64,000 bases of DNA from JAHELQ01 sp965603365 (GTDB lineage: Bacteria > Acidobacteriota > Aminicenantia > UBA2199), in assembly GCA_965603365.1 (NCBI GenBank), contig CBFDCR010000012.1, positions 1-64,000 of the forward strand. The letters run 5' to 3'. The position numbers were made by a program, and so were the translations under genes. Of the stretch, positions 16,698 through 25,153 are shown piece after piece. The notes under the pieces were generated by a model. That model had not been told where the DNA came from. It saw nothing but the letters and a program-made list of their open reading frames with translations, and made no database searches. Positions within the stretch are counted from its first letter, which is position 1. Every line of letters begins with the position of its first letter.

Positions 16698-17231
16698 TTA
16701 CTGATGGAAGGGCTCGAAATTGAGAAAGTCGGCGTGGTGGACGATGATGGCCTCCACCGTGCGTCTGGCAAAATCGCCCTCTTTGGAGTGGGAGCCGATG
16801 ATGTGGATGATTTCGTCCGGCAGGCCGTGCTTGGCGGCTAAGGCAGCGCCGCCGATGGGATGGCGTAAATATTTGCCTATTTCGCTCTTCACCACCTTGC
16901 CGTCTTTCTTATCGTACTCCATCAGCTTGGCCACATCGTGCAGCAGGGCACCGGCGATGAGGATATCCATATTTATTTTTAAATCGCTGTAGGCTGCCTT
17001 CAATTCATTGGCAATGGCGATGGCGGTGCGGGTCACGTTGTTGGTGTGCTGAATCAGATCGATGTGTACATCTTCGATCAGCAGGGTAAAGGGAATGTCC
17101 TTCAACTCTTCCACCTCCCAACCGCCCCGCTTGATAGACTCCACCCAGGTGGCGATCACCTTCTCCCGCAGGGGGTTTTTTGATATCTTATGCAAATCCG
17201 GGAAAATCGTGGCAATTTTCTTTTGGGTCAT
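16698..17231 (-). CDS. HD-domain phosphohydrolase
   Basis: 177 residues. HD superfamily residues are visible: 'HTNNVTRTAIAIA' (first His), the 'LLHDVAKLMEYDK' HD pair near residue 97, 'RHPIGGAALAAKHGLPDEIIHIIGSHSKEG' (read in two parts) and 'IIVHHADFLNFE'. Such soluble HD proteins hydrolyse nucleotides or other phosphoesters; the substrate is not predictable. It stands 46 bases upstream of the propeller gene on the same strand. Confidence 0.82.
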   Translation of the reverse strand: MTQKKIATIFPDLHKISKNPLREKVIATWVESIKRGGWEVEELKDIPFTLLIEDVHIDLIQHTNNVTRTAIAIANELKAAYSDLKINMDILIAGALLHDVAKLMEYDKKDGKVVKSEIGKYLRHPIGGAALAAKHGLPDEIIHIIGSHSKEGDFARRTVEAIIVHHADFLNFEPFHQ

Positions 17232-17346
17232 CGTTTCCTCCTTCTCGATCCGTCATCATACCTAAATGTGAAGATAAGCACTATACCACATTTCGCCCCA
17301 AATGAAAACGCCCCCCCTGAGCAATTGCCCACCCCCCGCAGCCACA

Positions 17347-17388
17347 CCTCAAAACCCCGTAGGAACGCCTCAAACTCCCGTACGGCAG
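17347..17388. repeat. Two-copy 21-bp repeat
   Basis: Two adjacent units begin 'CCTCAAA' at 17347 and 17368, exactly 21 bases apart, sharing roughly CCTCAAA-x-CCCGTA. They lie in the gap between the PIN toxin stop and the HD gene. The period equals that of the three longer arrays in this window. Confidence 0.45.
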
Positions 17389-17401
17389 GGGTGATAATGG
17401 G

Positions 17402-17827
17402 TTATTTATTCTTGAATGGATTCTTTACGGTAAGTTTATTCTCAATCATCTGACCGTCCTGTAAGTCTTCGGTATAAAGAATATCACAGTGACCCTCAAT
17501 CGCGGCGGCGACAATCATGCTGTCCCAGATAGAAAACTGATATCGCTCTGAAATTTCAAATCCTCTTAAAACGATTATCTCATTCACAGACAAAGTTTCA
17601 CAATTAGAAATCAATGTTCTGCCAATTTCAAAAGCCTCTTTTTTCGATAATTTTAGCTTCTTAATGGCAATATGGGCCACTTCATTGATCACCTGGGTGC
17701 TGATTGTTGGATATTGATTGATCAAGTCTACGGCTATTCCTTTTTTGATTCTATCTTTTCCCAGAGAATAAATGATTACATTTGAATCCGCAAAAAATCT
17801 ATCGTTCATGAATCTCTTCTCTATCAA
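17402..17827 (-). CDS. PIN-domain ribonuclease toxin (VapC-like)
   Basis: 141 residues. The acidic PIN residues are visible: 'FFADSNVIIYSLG' (first Asp, residue 13), 'INEVAHIA' (Glu), 'WDSMIVAAA' (Asp) and 'LYTEDLQDGQ' (Glu-Asp). PIN toxins cleave RNA with divalent metal. The start overlaps the upstream antitoxin gene by 29 bases, consistent with a co-translated toxin-antitoxin operon. Confidence 0.9.
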   Translation of the reverse strand: MIEKRFMNDRFFADSNVIIYSLGKDRIKKGIAVDLINQYPTISTQVINEVAHIAIKKLKLSKKEAFEIGRTLISNCETLSVNEIIVLRGFEISERYQFSIWDSMIVAAAIEGHCDILYTEDLQDGQMIENKLTVKNPFKNK

Positions 17828-18008
17828 AAGTCAGGTGTGATAGATCAAAATTATACTGATCAAAAAAATCTATTAACTTTGCTTTTTTATTTTCCGATTC
17901 TATTTCTTTGACAATAACTTCGACTTCCTTTCCCATCAATGCTGCGGGCACCTCGATCTGGATAAATCTATCGTGGATATTTATATTTTTTCTTACCGTT
18001 AGTTCCAT
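17799..18008 (-). CDS. Antitoxin partner of the PIN toxin
   Basis: 69 residues. An N-terminal beta-rich segment ('LTVRKNINIHDRFIQIEVP') and 'GKEVEVIVKEIE' resemble the DUF2281/AbrB-like small antitoxins that precede PIN toxins. The C-terminal tail 'IDFFDQYNFDLSHLTFDREEIHER' is the probable toxin-neutralising segment, pattern 'L.f.REEiHER'. Identification rests largely on position and this tail. Confidence 0.8.
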   Translation of the reverse strand: MELTVRKNINIHDRFIQIEVPAALMGKEVEVIVKEIESENKKAKLIDFFDQYNFDLSHLTFDREEIHER

Positions 18009-18148
18009 TTTTACCTCAACATAAATATATTACCGAAATACCGTTTTGTCAATGAAATACCAGGAGATTATATATTTTATGGTTTGACCGGAGACTGGCG
18101 TAGGGGGATCTGTTTTGCCCATATAGCTCAAAAACCTCTCCCAGAGGC

Positions 18149-18547
18149 GCGATTTAGCTGCTCCGAACAGCGATTGAGCTGTTCCGAACTGCGATGAAGC
18201 TGTTCCGAACTGCGATAGAGCTGCTCCGAACTGCGATAGAGCTGCTCAAAACTACGATGAAGCTGTTCCGAACTGCGATAAAGCTGCTCAAAACTACGAT
18301 GAAGCTGTTCCGAACTGCGATAGAGCTGCTCAAAACTACGATGAAGCTGTTCAGAACTGCGATCGAGCTGTTCCGAACTGCGATGAAGCTGTTCCGAACT
18401 GCGATAGAGCTGTTCCGAACAGCGATAAAGCTGCTCGGAACTGCAGTAGAGCAGTTAAAAGCTGCGATAAAGCAGTTAAAAGCAGCGATCGAGCTGCTCT
18501 GAACTGCGATGAAGCTGCTCGGAACAGCGATTGACCTGCTTCACAGC
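18149..18547. repeat. 21-bp tandem repeat array, 19 units
   Basis: Units begin with GCGAT (or ACGAT) at 18149, 18170, 18191 and onward at exactly 21-base steps to 18527, without a single indel. The unit contains the quasi-palindrome GCTGTTCCGAACTGC. In the middle of the array two unit types (with TTCCGAACTGC and CTCAAAACTAC) tend to alternate, giving a 42-bp higher order. One plus frame reads as heptads such as MKLFRTA/IELLKTT, but no convincing ribosome site precedes it and it ends in a TGA inside the array. It occupies part of the gene-free gap 18009-18827. The rest (18548-18827) is AT-rich with no gene that I can support. Confidence 0.92.
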
Positions 18548-18827
18548 AATTTTAGAATGCCCCCCCTCTTGAAAAAACATTCCACTTATGGTACTCCTTA
18601 TCCTTAAAGGAAACGCCCCCTCTAAATAGAGAAACAGGTATTACAGAGGGGACACACGGACATCCGAGATGAAAGCATGTTGAGATAGCCAAATTGGGTT
18701 TGATCCCAAATCACTCCCGTCTCTTTTGAACGTTGTAAAAGAGTAGACAATTATTTAATTTTAGAAAAATTTTCACTTTGACTTGATAACTTATGCAGAT
18801 TAAATTATAATTTTGATTTTCAAGGCT

Positions 18828-19919
18828 ATGTGTAAACTGATAAAGGACTTTTCTAAGATGGATGCTCGCAAAAAGATAAAGTTCACTTTCGCAGTTTTTA
18901 TAATCGTTATAATTTCATTCACTTTATTAATAGTTTTAGACTTTGCCAATATATCGAAATATAACCTTTTTAAAAATCCAATATTTACTTATTTAGTAAA
19001 CAATAAGGGAATAATATATATATTTTTTGGATTTTTGCTGTCTGTTACGATTTTTTTTAATCAGCATTATATCGGAAAGGATCAAGCCAGAGAGTATCAG
19101 GAACAGATTGATGAGCTTAATGATAAAGTAAAAAAATTAAATGATGATTTAAGTAAGCTCGAAGCCGTAAAGAAAGAAAGAAAAGAAATAGAGAAAATAG
19201 CCATAAACTGGTTTGATGAGACGACTGACTCAATTTTGTTTTATTTTCCATACACAATATTTCCTGGTTTTTGGAATGACGGAGGCCTGTTTTTTCGAAA
19301 TTCAATTTTAGGTGAATTAAATAAGCTAACAGAGGAAGATAAAATAAGAAAAATAATATTTCGAGGCCCTATCCCTGATGTAGGGGATAATTATCTTGAA
19401 AAAATCATTAATTCTATAGTAGAGAGAGAGGAAGAGCTAAACAATTTAATAAAGGATATGCAACATGATTTTAAGAGTGTAGTACTAAAAAATTTGAATC
19501 CACCCACTCACCAGGCCGTAAAAGAAGATATTAAAAAGTCCTACGAGTCATTGTATAGGTTTTTCGAACAACAAATAGAAAAAAAACCATTTATAAGTTA
19601 TAAATTGGGGGAAGAGATTAAAAAATCTTATTGGCTGAACAAACCGAACTATTCCTTTGTTTTAAGAAAAATGAAGAATGAAGATTTGCAGTTGCTGATT
19701 ATAGACACTTTTGGAATTTTGAAAAACAATAGTAATAACATCAACATTATTAAACCTAATAATCTAATGGATAATGAAATTAATGAAGGCTTTTTGTTTA
19801 AATCTCCGAATAACTATATTATAGAAAATGATAGTGTTTTGACACTTTTTATATCTACTTTATTTCAAACGGTGTTTTTCGAAGATAGAGAAATAAAGGA
19901 ATGTTTTTTGGGAGAATAA
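18828..19919 (+). CDS. Hypothetical membrane protein with coiled coil
   Basis: About 363 residues from ATG 18828 (a TTG at 18813 would add 5). Two transmembrane helices near residues 20-40 and 60-80 are followed by a coiled coil (about 85-130: 'QIDELNDKVKKLNDDLSKLEAVKKERKEIEK', split) and a soluble AT-rich-coded domain with 'NWFDETTDSILFYFPYTIFP'. It is not recognised as a named family. It is the first gene of an AT-rich block continuing through the ECF transporter, 3 bases before the hydrolase start, so it is probably in the same transcript. Confidence 0.65.
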   Translation: MCKLIKDFSKMDARKKIKFTFAVFIIVIISFTLLIVLDFANISKYNLFKNPIFTYLVNNKGIIYIFFGFLLSVTIFFNQHYIGKDQAREYQEQIDELNDKVKKLNDDLSKLEAVKKERKEIEKIAINWFDETTDSILFYFPYTIFPGFWNDGGLFFRNSILGELNKLTEEDKIRKIIFRGPIPDVGDNYLEKIINSIVEREEELNNLIKDMQHDFKSVVLKNLNPPTHQAVKEDIKKSYESLYRFFEQQIEKKPFISYKLGEEIKKSYWLNKPNYSFVLRKMKNEDLQLLIIDTFGILKNNSNNINIIKPNNLMDNEINEGFLFKSPNNYIIENDSVLTLFISTLFQTVFFEDREIKECFLGE

Positions 19920-19922
19920 AAA

Positions 19923-20627
19923 ATGGAGAAAAATGTAGTAAAAACGAGTAAACGAATAAAGCACCTTGAATTGTTGTCAATTGGAGGTGAGGAGAATGAG
20001 TATAAGGGGAATATCCTGGTTATAGGGAATGCTTATGGGATAATGCCGTATCAGGAACCATTGGCTCAGGAGATTGAGAAAGTTGGCTATAAGCCCTATT
20101 GGTTTGCGTTTCGGGGGCAGGAAGGTGTTCCAGGTTATTACTCATTTGAAACAGGTGTGGAAGATATTAAAACCGCGGTTGATTATTTACAAGTGCACAG
20201 CGGGGATCTTCCCCTGGATGTGATAGGACACTGTTCTGGAAGTTTGTTGACATTAGAGTACCTGGTGAAGAATCCAGAAAATCCGATTAAGAAATTAATC
20301 ATATATGGCTTACTGTACAGTATGAACAGAAGGAGAAAAATAGCGGAGAAGAAATTTGAGTTGTCGAAAGTAAAATACAAATTGAGTGAAGAGGACTGGA
20401 ACTATAAACCCCTGGAGGCTCTCTCTAAGGTTGATATTCCAATCTTTTTTTGTCATGCTAGAGACGAATCCAATTTAGGGAGAGGGGCGGAAGAAGAAAT
20501 GCAGGCAGCCCTATCTGCTGCTCAAAATGCAAAGATACAGTGGTTTGATGGAGGGTACGATAACAATCTGGACATGATACCTCATTACGTAAGATACTAT
20601 AGAGAGTTTTTGGGTTCGACTCGATAA
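19923..20627 (+). CDS. Alpha/beta-hydrolase fold protein
   Basis: 234 residues. The nucleophile elbow 'VIGHCSGSLLTLEYL' (G-x-S-x-G variant GHCSG, residues about 100-105), a late Asp region ('IPIFFCHARDESN') and a C-terminal His ('DMIPHYVRYYREF') form a plausible Ser-Asp-His triad. GGAGAA precedes the ATG. Its place directly upstream of an ECF transporter suggests it processes the imported compound or a conjugate of it; that is inference. Confidence 0.75.
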   Translation: MEKNVVKTSKRIKHLELLSIGGEENEYKGNILVIGNAYGIMPYQEPLAQEIEKVGYKPYWFAFRGQEGVPGYYSFETGVEDIKTAVDYLQVHSGDLPLDVIGHCSGSLLTLEYLVKNPENPIKKLIIYGLLYSMNRRRKIAEKKFELSKVKYKLSEEDWNYKPLEALSKVDIPIFFCHARDESNLGRGAEEEMQAALSAAQNAKIQWFDGGYDNNLDMIPHYVRYYREFLGSTR

Positions 20628-20643
20628 TATAGGAGGATATTTT

Positions 20644-21204
20644 ATGGAAAACAAGTGGAGAGTAAAGCACTTTATAATATCTGGGATCGTCGCAGCTTTA
20701 ACCTTTGCCCTGGCATTCGCTCTTGGAGCGGGTATTATATTCGCAACCGGAATACCGGCTACAGGTGGAATTTTAAATATTTTCGCCGCTGTAGTTGTAG
20801 TGATGATAGGAATGAAAATTGTTCCAAAGTTTGGGTTTGCTACGTTAACAATGGCGATCATGTTTACCATTGCCATACCCACTGTTATTGGAGGACCTCC
20901 TGGAGTTTATAAAGTTGTTGATGGCATCCTGATCGGATTAACATTGGATATAATCACTGCCATTGGAAAAAGATCTAAACTATCCCATATTATTGCCGGT
21001 TCTATCGGGGCAATGGTGAGCATATTGTCTTTGTATTTTGCCCTTGTCATCTTAAATTTGCCTGGTGTGACCAAATTAGCACCTTTATTGAAATTTTTGG
21101 TTCCTCTACAGGGGATAACAGGTGCTTTAGGGAGTTGGGTAGGTCTTTCGATTTTTGAGAAGAGGTTAAAGAATATTAGCGCCATTCAAAGGCTCATGGA
21201 TTAA
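20644..21204 (+). CDS. Putative ECF transporter S component
   Basis: 186 residues, about five to six membrane segments beginning 'FIISGIVAALTFALAFALGAG' (residues 9-29, split). The small hydrophobic architecture and the position immediately before fused ECF ATPases and an ECF T protein indicate the substrate-binding S component. The substrate is not deducible. AGGAGGATATTTT precedes the ATG. Confidence 0.75.
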   Translation: MENKWRVKHFIISGIVAALTFALAFALGAGIIFATGIPATGGILNIFAAVVVVMIGMKIVPKFGFATLTMAIMFTIAIPTVIGGPPGVYKVVDGILIGLTLDIITAIGKRSKLSHIIAGSIGAMVSILSLYFALVILNLPGVTKLAPLLKFLVPLQGITGALGSWVGLSIFEKRLKNISAIQRLMD

Positions 21205-21212
21205 TTTTCTGT

Positions 21213-22649
21213 TTGATGATAAATATTGAAGATCTCAGCGTTAGTTATGGCAGCAGTACGAACGAATGGATTTTGAAAGGACTAGATCTAAAGATTAATG
21301 ATACATATTGTGTTGGCCTAATCGGGAAAAATGGCTCCGGGAAAACGACTTTAGCCCATGCTCTCATTGGAATAATTCCAGAGATCACCAAAGGCATTGT
21401 TAAAGGAGCATTTCATTTTAATAAGTACAACTTATTTGATCGAGATATAAATGATCGTTTAAAATATATCGCCTATACATTCCAGGATGTAGAAAGTCAG
21501 ATTCTATTCGGCAATGTCTCCGATGTTATAGGTTTAAATGAAAAGAATAATGGGAGGGAATTGATAGAGAGAGCCATAGAACTTTTGAAGATTCAACATT
21601 TGCTCAATAGGAATCCGCATGAGCTATCTGGAGGGGAGATCCAGAGGGTTGCCTTAGCGAGTACTTTTCGTGTCAATCCTGAATTAATAATCTACGATGA
21701 AGCCACCTCGGCGTTGGACCCGATTCTGAAAAGGGATTTTTTTGAGTTAATTCAATACCTTAAAAAAATAAATAAATCCATTCTAATGATGGGGCAAAGA
21801 CCCGAAATTTTATTTTTATATACAGATGAAAATTTTGAATTAATCGATGGGACAATAAGTAAACATAATGGTTCAGAGGAAAGCGGGGCTGACGGTTATG
21901 AACGGGAATATGAATTTTGGGATGAAGTAGAGAAAATGAATGAGAGTCAGTTAGAGTATTTACCCAAACTGAGCATAAAAGACTTACAATTCAGAAGAAA
22001 AAAGGGAGTGGATTTTTTGCTAAATATCCAGGATTTGATAATATCTCCAGGGGAAAGAATAGCACTATTAGGCGTAAACGGTTCGGGTAAATCAACTTTA
22101 TTGGCATTGTTGAACGGTTTATTACTGGCGGATAGGTTTCTTTTTAAAATGGATGGTCGTGAATATACTTCACTAAAAAAGAGCAGGTTGGGTGATTTAA
22201 TAAAAATTGTCTATCACAGCCCGACCAGTCAGATTATCGGCACAAAAATAGAAGAAGAGCTATTTGGCTTTCAGCAGATAAATTCAGAAATTCAAGGTTT
22301 ATTAGAACAGCACTTTCCATTTTTAGAATCTGGTAAAGACCCATTGAATTTATCTTTCGGGCAGCAACGGATATTGTGCATGCTTTCTGCTTTTTTATCG
22401 GATAAACCGATACTATTAATAGATGAACCGGAATATGGCGTAGATTATCACTATTTGAAGTATATAAAGGCTTATATGCTTAAAAATAGGAGGAATAAGG
22501 CTTTAATTTTTTCGACTCACGATCTTGAGCTTGCAGCTCAAATAGCAGATAGATGCTTTTTGATGTGTGATGGGACAATAGTTTCTGAAATCAAGTCTAA
22601 AAGTACAGAGGAAGTAAGGGATTGGTTTTTTAAAAACAGTAAACATTGA
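21213..22649 (+). CDS. Fused ECF transporter ATPases (A-A')
   Basis: 478 residues with two ABC domains. Domain 1: Walker A 'GKNGSGKTT', Q-loop 'TFQDVESQI', signature 'LSGGE', Walker B 'LIIYDEATSALD', but the H-switch position reads 'MMGQRPE' (no His). Domain 2: Walker A 'GVNGSGKST', Q-loop region 'VYHSPTSQI', signature 'LSFGQ', Walker B 'ILLIDEPEYGVD' and a normal H-switch 'STHDLE'. One composite site is therefore canonical (Walker and His of domain 2 with LSGGE) and one degenerate. It is the energising module for the S and T proteins on either side. Confidence 0.92.
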   Translation: MMINIEDLSVSYGSSTNEWILKGLDLKINDTYCVGLIGKNGSGKTTLAHALIGIIPEITKGIVKGAFHFNKYNLFDRDINDRLKYIAYTFQDVESQILFGNVSDVIGLNEKNNGRELIERAIELLKIQHLLNRNPHELSGGEIQRVALASTFRVNPELIIYDEATSALDPILKRDFFELIQYLKKINKSILMMGQRPEILFLYTDENFELIDGTISKHNGSEESGADGYEREYEFWDEVEKMNESQLEYLPKLSIKDLQFRRKKGVDFLLNIQDLIISPGERIALLGVNGSGKSTLLALLNGLLLADRFLFKMDGREYTSLKKSRLGDLIKIVYHSPTSQIIGTKIEEELFGFQQINSEIQGLLEQHFPFLESGKDPLNLSFGQQRILCMLSAFLSDKPILLIDEPEYGVDYHYLKYIKAYMLKNRRNKALIFSTHDLELAAQIADRCFLMCDGTIVSEIKSKSTEEVRDWFFKNSKH

Positions 22650-22652
22650 AAA

Positions 22653-23363
22653 ATGTCTGATATTAGGCTAAGACTTATAAATTTTTTGCTTTTATCTGTG
22701 GCTTATGGTGTGGCATCATTGGAAATTATTCCAATAGTACTTTTGTCAGCATTCATTTTTGCCTTGATATTTAAACAGTCATTTGTTAGAAACTTTTCGA
22801 TAATAATGTCAGGTTCAGTCGCAATTCTCGTCATTGCAGGAATAGCATGGTTATTGTCATCTGAGATTTCAATTTTTGAATTATCCATGAATTACCTACG
22901 ATGGATTTCCCTTATTGTCATTGCCGTTGTTTTTTTTGGGATGATCAATTTATTTGAGTTTGTATCTGCTTTACGCTTTTTTAAAGTACCGGCAAGGATA
23001 GCTATTGCTTTTGGAATCGGATTAAGATTTTTGCCGGTTCTGGTTGAAGAGTCTAAGAGGGTGGTTCAAATACAACGGAAAAATGGATTAAAATTCTCTA
23101 TTGCAACTATCCGAAAGGGAAATTTGATGAATTTCTTGAATAAAGTTTTAAGTCCTATTTTGGTTTCAATTTTGCGAAGGGCGGATTCAATTTCCCTTTC
23201 TGTAGTGATTCAACAAATAGAGTTCAGGATTATCGATTATCGTTTCAAACCGGTAAAAATTAGCGACTGGCTTAGCCTTGTGTTTTGCTTAATTATCCTG
23301 ACGCTGTCAATATTAAATTTTGATATTGTTTTAAATCAATTAAAGAGTTATTTGTCGGGATAA
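22653..23363 (+). CDS. ECF transporter T component (EcfT)
   Basis: 236 residues, hydrophobic, with the long cytoplasmic coupling helices typical of EcfT: 'KVPARIAIAFGIGLRFLPVL' and 'ESKRVVQIQRKNG'. A second 'ILRRADSISLSVVI' helix carries the A-R-[GA]-type motif in the variant RRADS. It starts 3 bases after the ATPase stop without its own clear ribosome site, so coupling is likely. With the S and A-A' genes it makes a complete group I ECF importer. Confidence 0.88.
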   Translation: MSDIRLRLINFLLLSVAYGVASLEIIPIVLLSAFIFALIFKQSFVRNFSIIMSGSVAILVIAGIAWLLSSEISIFELSMNYLRWISLIVIAVVFFGMINLFEFVSALRFFKVPARIAIAFGIGLRFLPVLVEESKRVVQIQRKNGLKFSIATIRKGNLMNFLNKVLSPILVSILRRADSISLSVVIQQIEFRIIDYRFKPVKISDWLSLVFCLIILTLSILNFDIVLNQLKSYLSG

Positions 23364-23410
23364 CCTGGGGAGAACAACGTGTATCAATTATAATCGCCGT
23401 GAGATTGGCG

Positions 23411-23445
23411 CCCAATTTGCCAGATAAAGTATTTGGCAAGTTGGG
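23411..23445. repeat. Hairpin downstream of the ECF operon
   Basis: The arms CCCAATTTGCCA and TGGCAAGTTGGG (11 of 12 pairs plus a G-T) enclose an 11-nt loop. It lies 48 bases after the EcfT stop and has no T-tract. It could stabilise the 3' end or act as a factor-dependent terminator. Confidence 0.5.
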
Positions 23446-23515
23446 GGAGCACTGCGGGATTTGTTCTGGTAGGGATTAGAAGAGGCAGTGGTCAAGGGGC
23501 CGGGCGACCGGATGG

Positions 23516-23543
23516 TTGACAGTTGCTGAATTTTCCATACAAT
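23516..23543 (+). promoter_or_regulatory. Sigma-70-like promoter, leaderless geometry
   Basis: TTGACA (23516-23521), a 16-bp spacer and TACAAT (23538-23543). The next ATG is at 23550, seven bases after the end of the -10 box, where transcription should begin. Confidence 0.7.
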
Positions 23544-23549
23544 AGATCC

Positions 23550-24710
23550 ATGGAACAGGCAAGAACGACTTATCCTGGGGCTGTACGTCGTGATGTGAGT
23601 GGGGGCCATAATTGGAAGCCGAAACTAGTATGGATTGGGCTGGGGGCCCTGGCGATTCTTTTGAACTACCTTTTCGAGTCGAGTCCCCATATCGTTGAAT
23701 CGATCTACTCCCGGGGGATTTTCCAGGGGATTCGTTTCTGCTTAGACTATACCATAGGGTTACTTCCATTCCCCCTGGTTTACTTAATAGCTGCCGCATT
23801 GATACTTTTTTTAGTTGTAAAAATTGTCAGGCGGGTAAAAAAAGGGAAAATATTTAAAGAAGAGATCTCATGGCCGGCGCGGATCGTGAAAGGAGTATTG
23901 TCCTGGGCTGCCTTATTGGGGGCAATAGTATTTTTCTTCTATTTTTTCTGGGGATTCAATTACCAGCGCCTGCCTATAGAAAACCACTTAAAAATAAAGC
24001 CCGAACCCCTGGATATAGCTGGAATGAAGAGAGAGGCAGATATAGCGCTTCAAATGGTTGCGGCTGCCAGGAAAAATATCCAGGGAGCAGGAGAATACCC
24101 AATCGATTCTAATTTTTTACCAAAAGGACTCGAAAGTAAAATCCGAAAAAATCTAAAGAATGTGTTGATGTCTTTGGGATATCCGGCGGCTGGACGGGTT
24201 AGGGTACGCAAATTCAGCCCCTCCGGGTTTTTGATGACTTTTGCCGTTAGCGGAATCTATCTCCCCTATACGGGAGAGGCATATATACCGGCAAATCTCA
24301 CGGCAGTGGAATTACCCTTCACTATGGCCCATGAGATGGCACACGGATTCGGGTTTACAGAGGAGGGGACTGCCAATTTCCTGGCTTACCTGACATGTAT
24401 TTTATCAAAAAACCCCCTGATACGGTATTCTGGGTGCATCGAATACTTTAACTACATCTCATTTGAGTTGTTTTTAGCCTCGCGCGAAGCCCACAAAGAG
24501 ATGATGAAAAAACTGCCTCAAGGGGTTATTGCCGACAGGAGAGCTATTTTTCGGAATTGGGGACGATACCGGGGTTGGCTCACAGATCTGGGACAAAAAG
24601 TCAATGATATTTACCTTAAAAGCCAGGGAATCAAAGAAGGTGTGAAAAGCTATAACCGGCTGATTATCCTGACCGCCGCCTGGAGAAGCGCGGCGCAGGA
24701 TAGAATATAA
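23550..24710 (+). CDS. DUF3810-type membrane metalloprotease
   Basis: 386 residues from ATG 23550; a TTG at 23523 would lie upstream of the predicted transcription start. Three membrane segments lie in the first 170 residues, including 'FPLVYLIAAALILFLVVKIV' and 'LLGAIVFFFYFFWGFNYQRL'. A zincin-like motif follows, 'MAHEMAHGFGFTEEGTANF' (HExxH with a downstream Glu). This is the signature of DUF3810, a family of predicted membrane zinc proteases of unknown substrate. Confidence 0.83.
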   Translation: MEQARTTYPGAVRRDVSGGHNWKPKLVWIGLGALAILLNYLFESSPHIVESIYSRGIFQGIRFCLDYTIGLLPFPLVYLIAAALILFLVVKIVRRVKKGKIFKEEISWPARIVKGVLSWAALLGAIVFFFYFFWGFNYQRLPIENHLKIKPEPLDIAGMKREADIALQMVAAARKNIQGAGEYPIDSNFLPKGLESKIRKNLKNVLMSLGYPAAGRVRVRKFSPSGFLMTFAVSGIYLPYTGEAYIPANLTAVELPFTMAHEMAHGFGFTEEGTANFLAYLTCILSKNPLIRYSGCIEYFNYISFELFLASREAHKEMMKKLPQGVIADRRAIFRNWGRYRGWLTDLGQKVNDIYLKSQGIKEGVKSYNRLIILTAAWRSAAQDRI

Positions 24711-24756
24711 CCGGAAAGAGAAGATATATGAAATACTTACATAAGGGAGGTTAAGG

Positions 24757-25053
24757 ATGCAATTTATTGTTATAGCTTATGATGATGTTGACGAGCGGGC
24801 AATAGAAAGGAGATTGGCGGCTCGGGACGCCCATTTAAAACAAGCTAAGGAAATGTTTGATAAGGGCAGATGGTTATATGCAGCGGGTATTTTGAACGAT
24901 GATGGAAAGATGATCGGCTCAATGATAGTGTGTGATTTTCCTTCCCGAAACGAGCTTGAAGAACAGTGGTTAAAAAATGAGCCTTACATTATCGGGAATG
25001 TATGGAAAAAGATTGAGGTGAACCGGGCGCAAGTAGCACCTTTTTTAAATTAA
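24757..25053 (+). CDS. YciI-like protein
   Basis: 98 residues, the full length of the YciI fold. A conserved Arg/Asp/His region ('RRLAARDAHLKQAKEM') and 'GSMIVCDFPSRNELEEQWLKNEPYI' (split) fit the family pattern ending in 'DPY...V...' . Members are dimeric ferredoxin-fold proteins, mostly of unknown function, and some act in aromatic degradation. A good GGGAGG lies 10 bases upstream of the ATG. Confidence 0.85.
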   Translation: MQFIVIAYDDVDERAIERRLAARDAHLKQAKEMFDKGRWLYAAGILNDDGKMIGSMIVCDFPSRNELEEQWLKNEPYIIGNVWKKIEVNRAQVAPFLN

Positions 25054-25153
25054 TCGGTCAAATTGGACCATTTAATGCTCGGGACACCCATTAATTGGAG
25101 AAATCGAATTAAACGGGATTTTCAAAGGACAAAAAAAGTTGTATAATATGGCC

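Noticed and set aside
18194..18502. 102-aa heptad-repeat protein (MKLFRTA...)
   Set aside because: It is the translation of the 21-bp array, has no ribosome site and ends within the array.
18149..18547. CRISPR array
   Set aside because: Units are contiguous 21-bp repeats with no unique spacers and no cas genes nearby; the same holds for the arrays at 40388 and 41911.
18680..18725. tRNA-like T-arm (TTGGGTTTGATCCCAA)
   Set aside because: No matching acceptor stem, D-arm or anticodon arm could be placed upstream.
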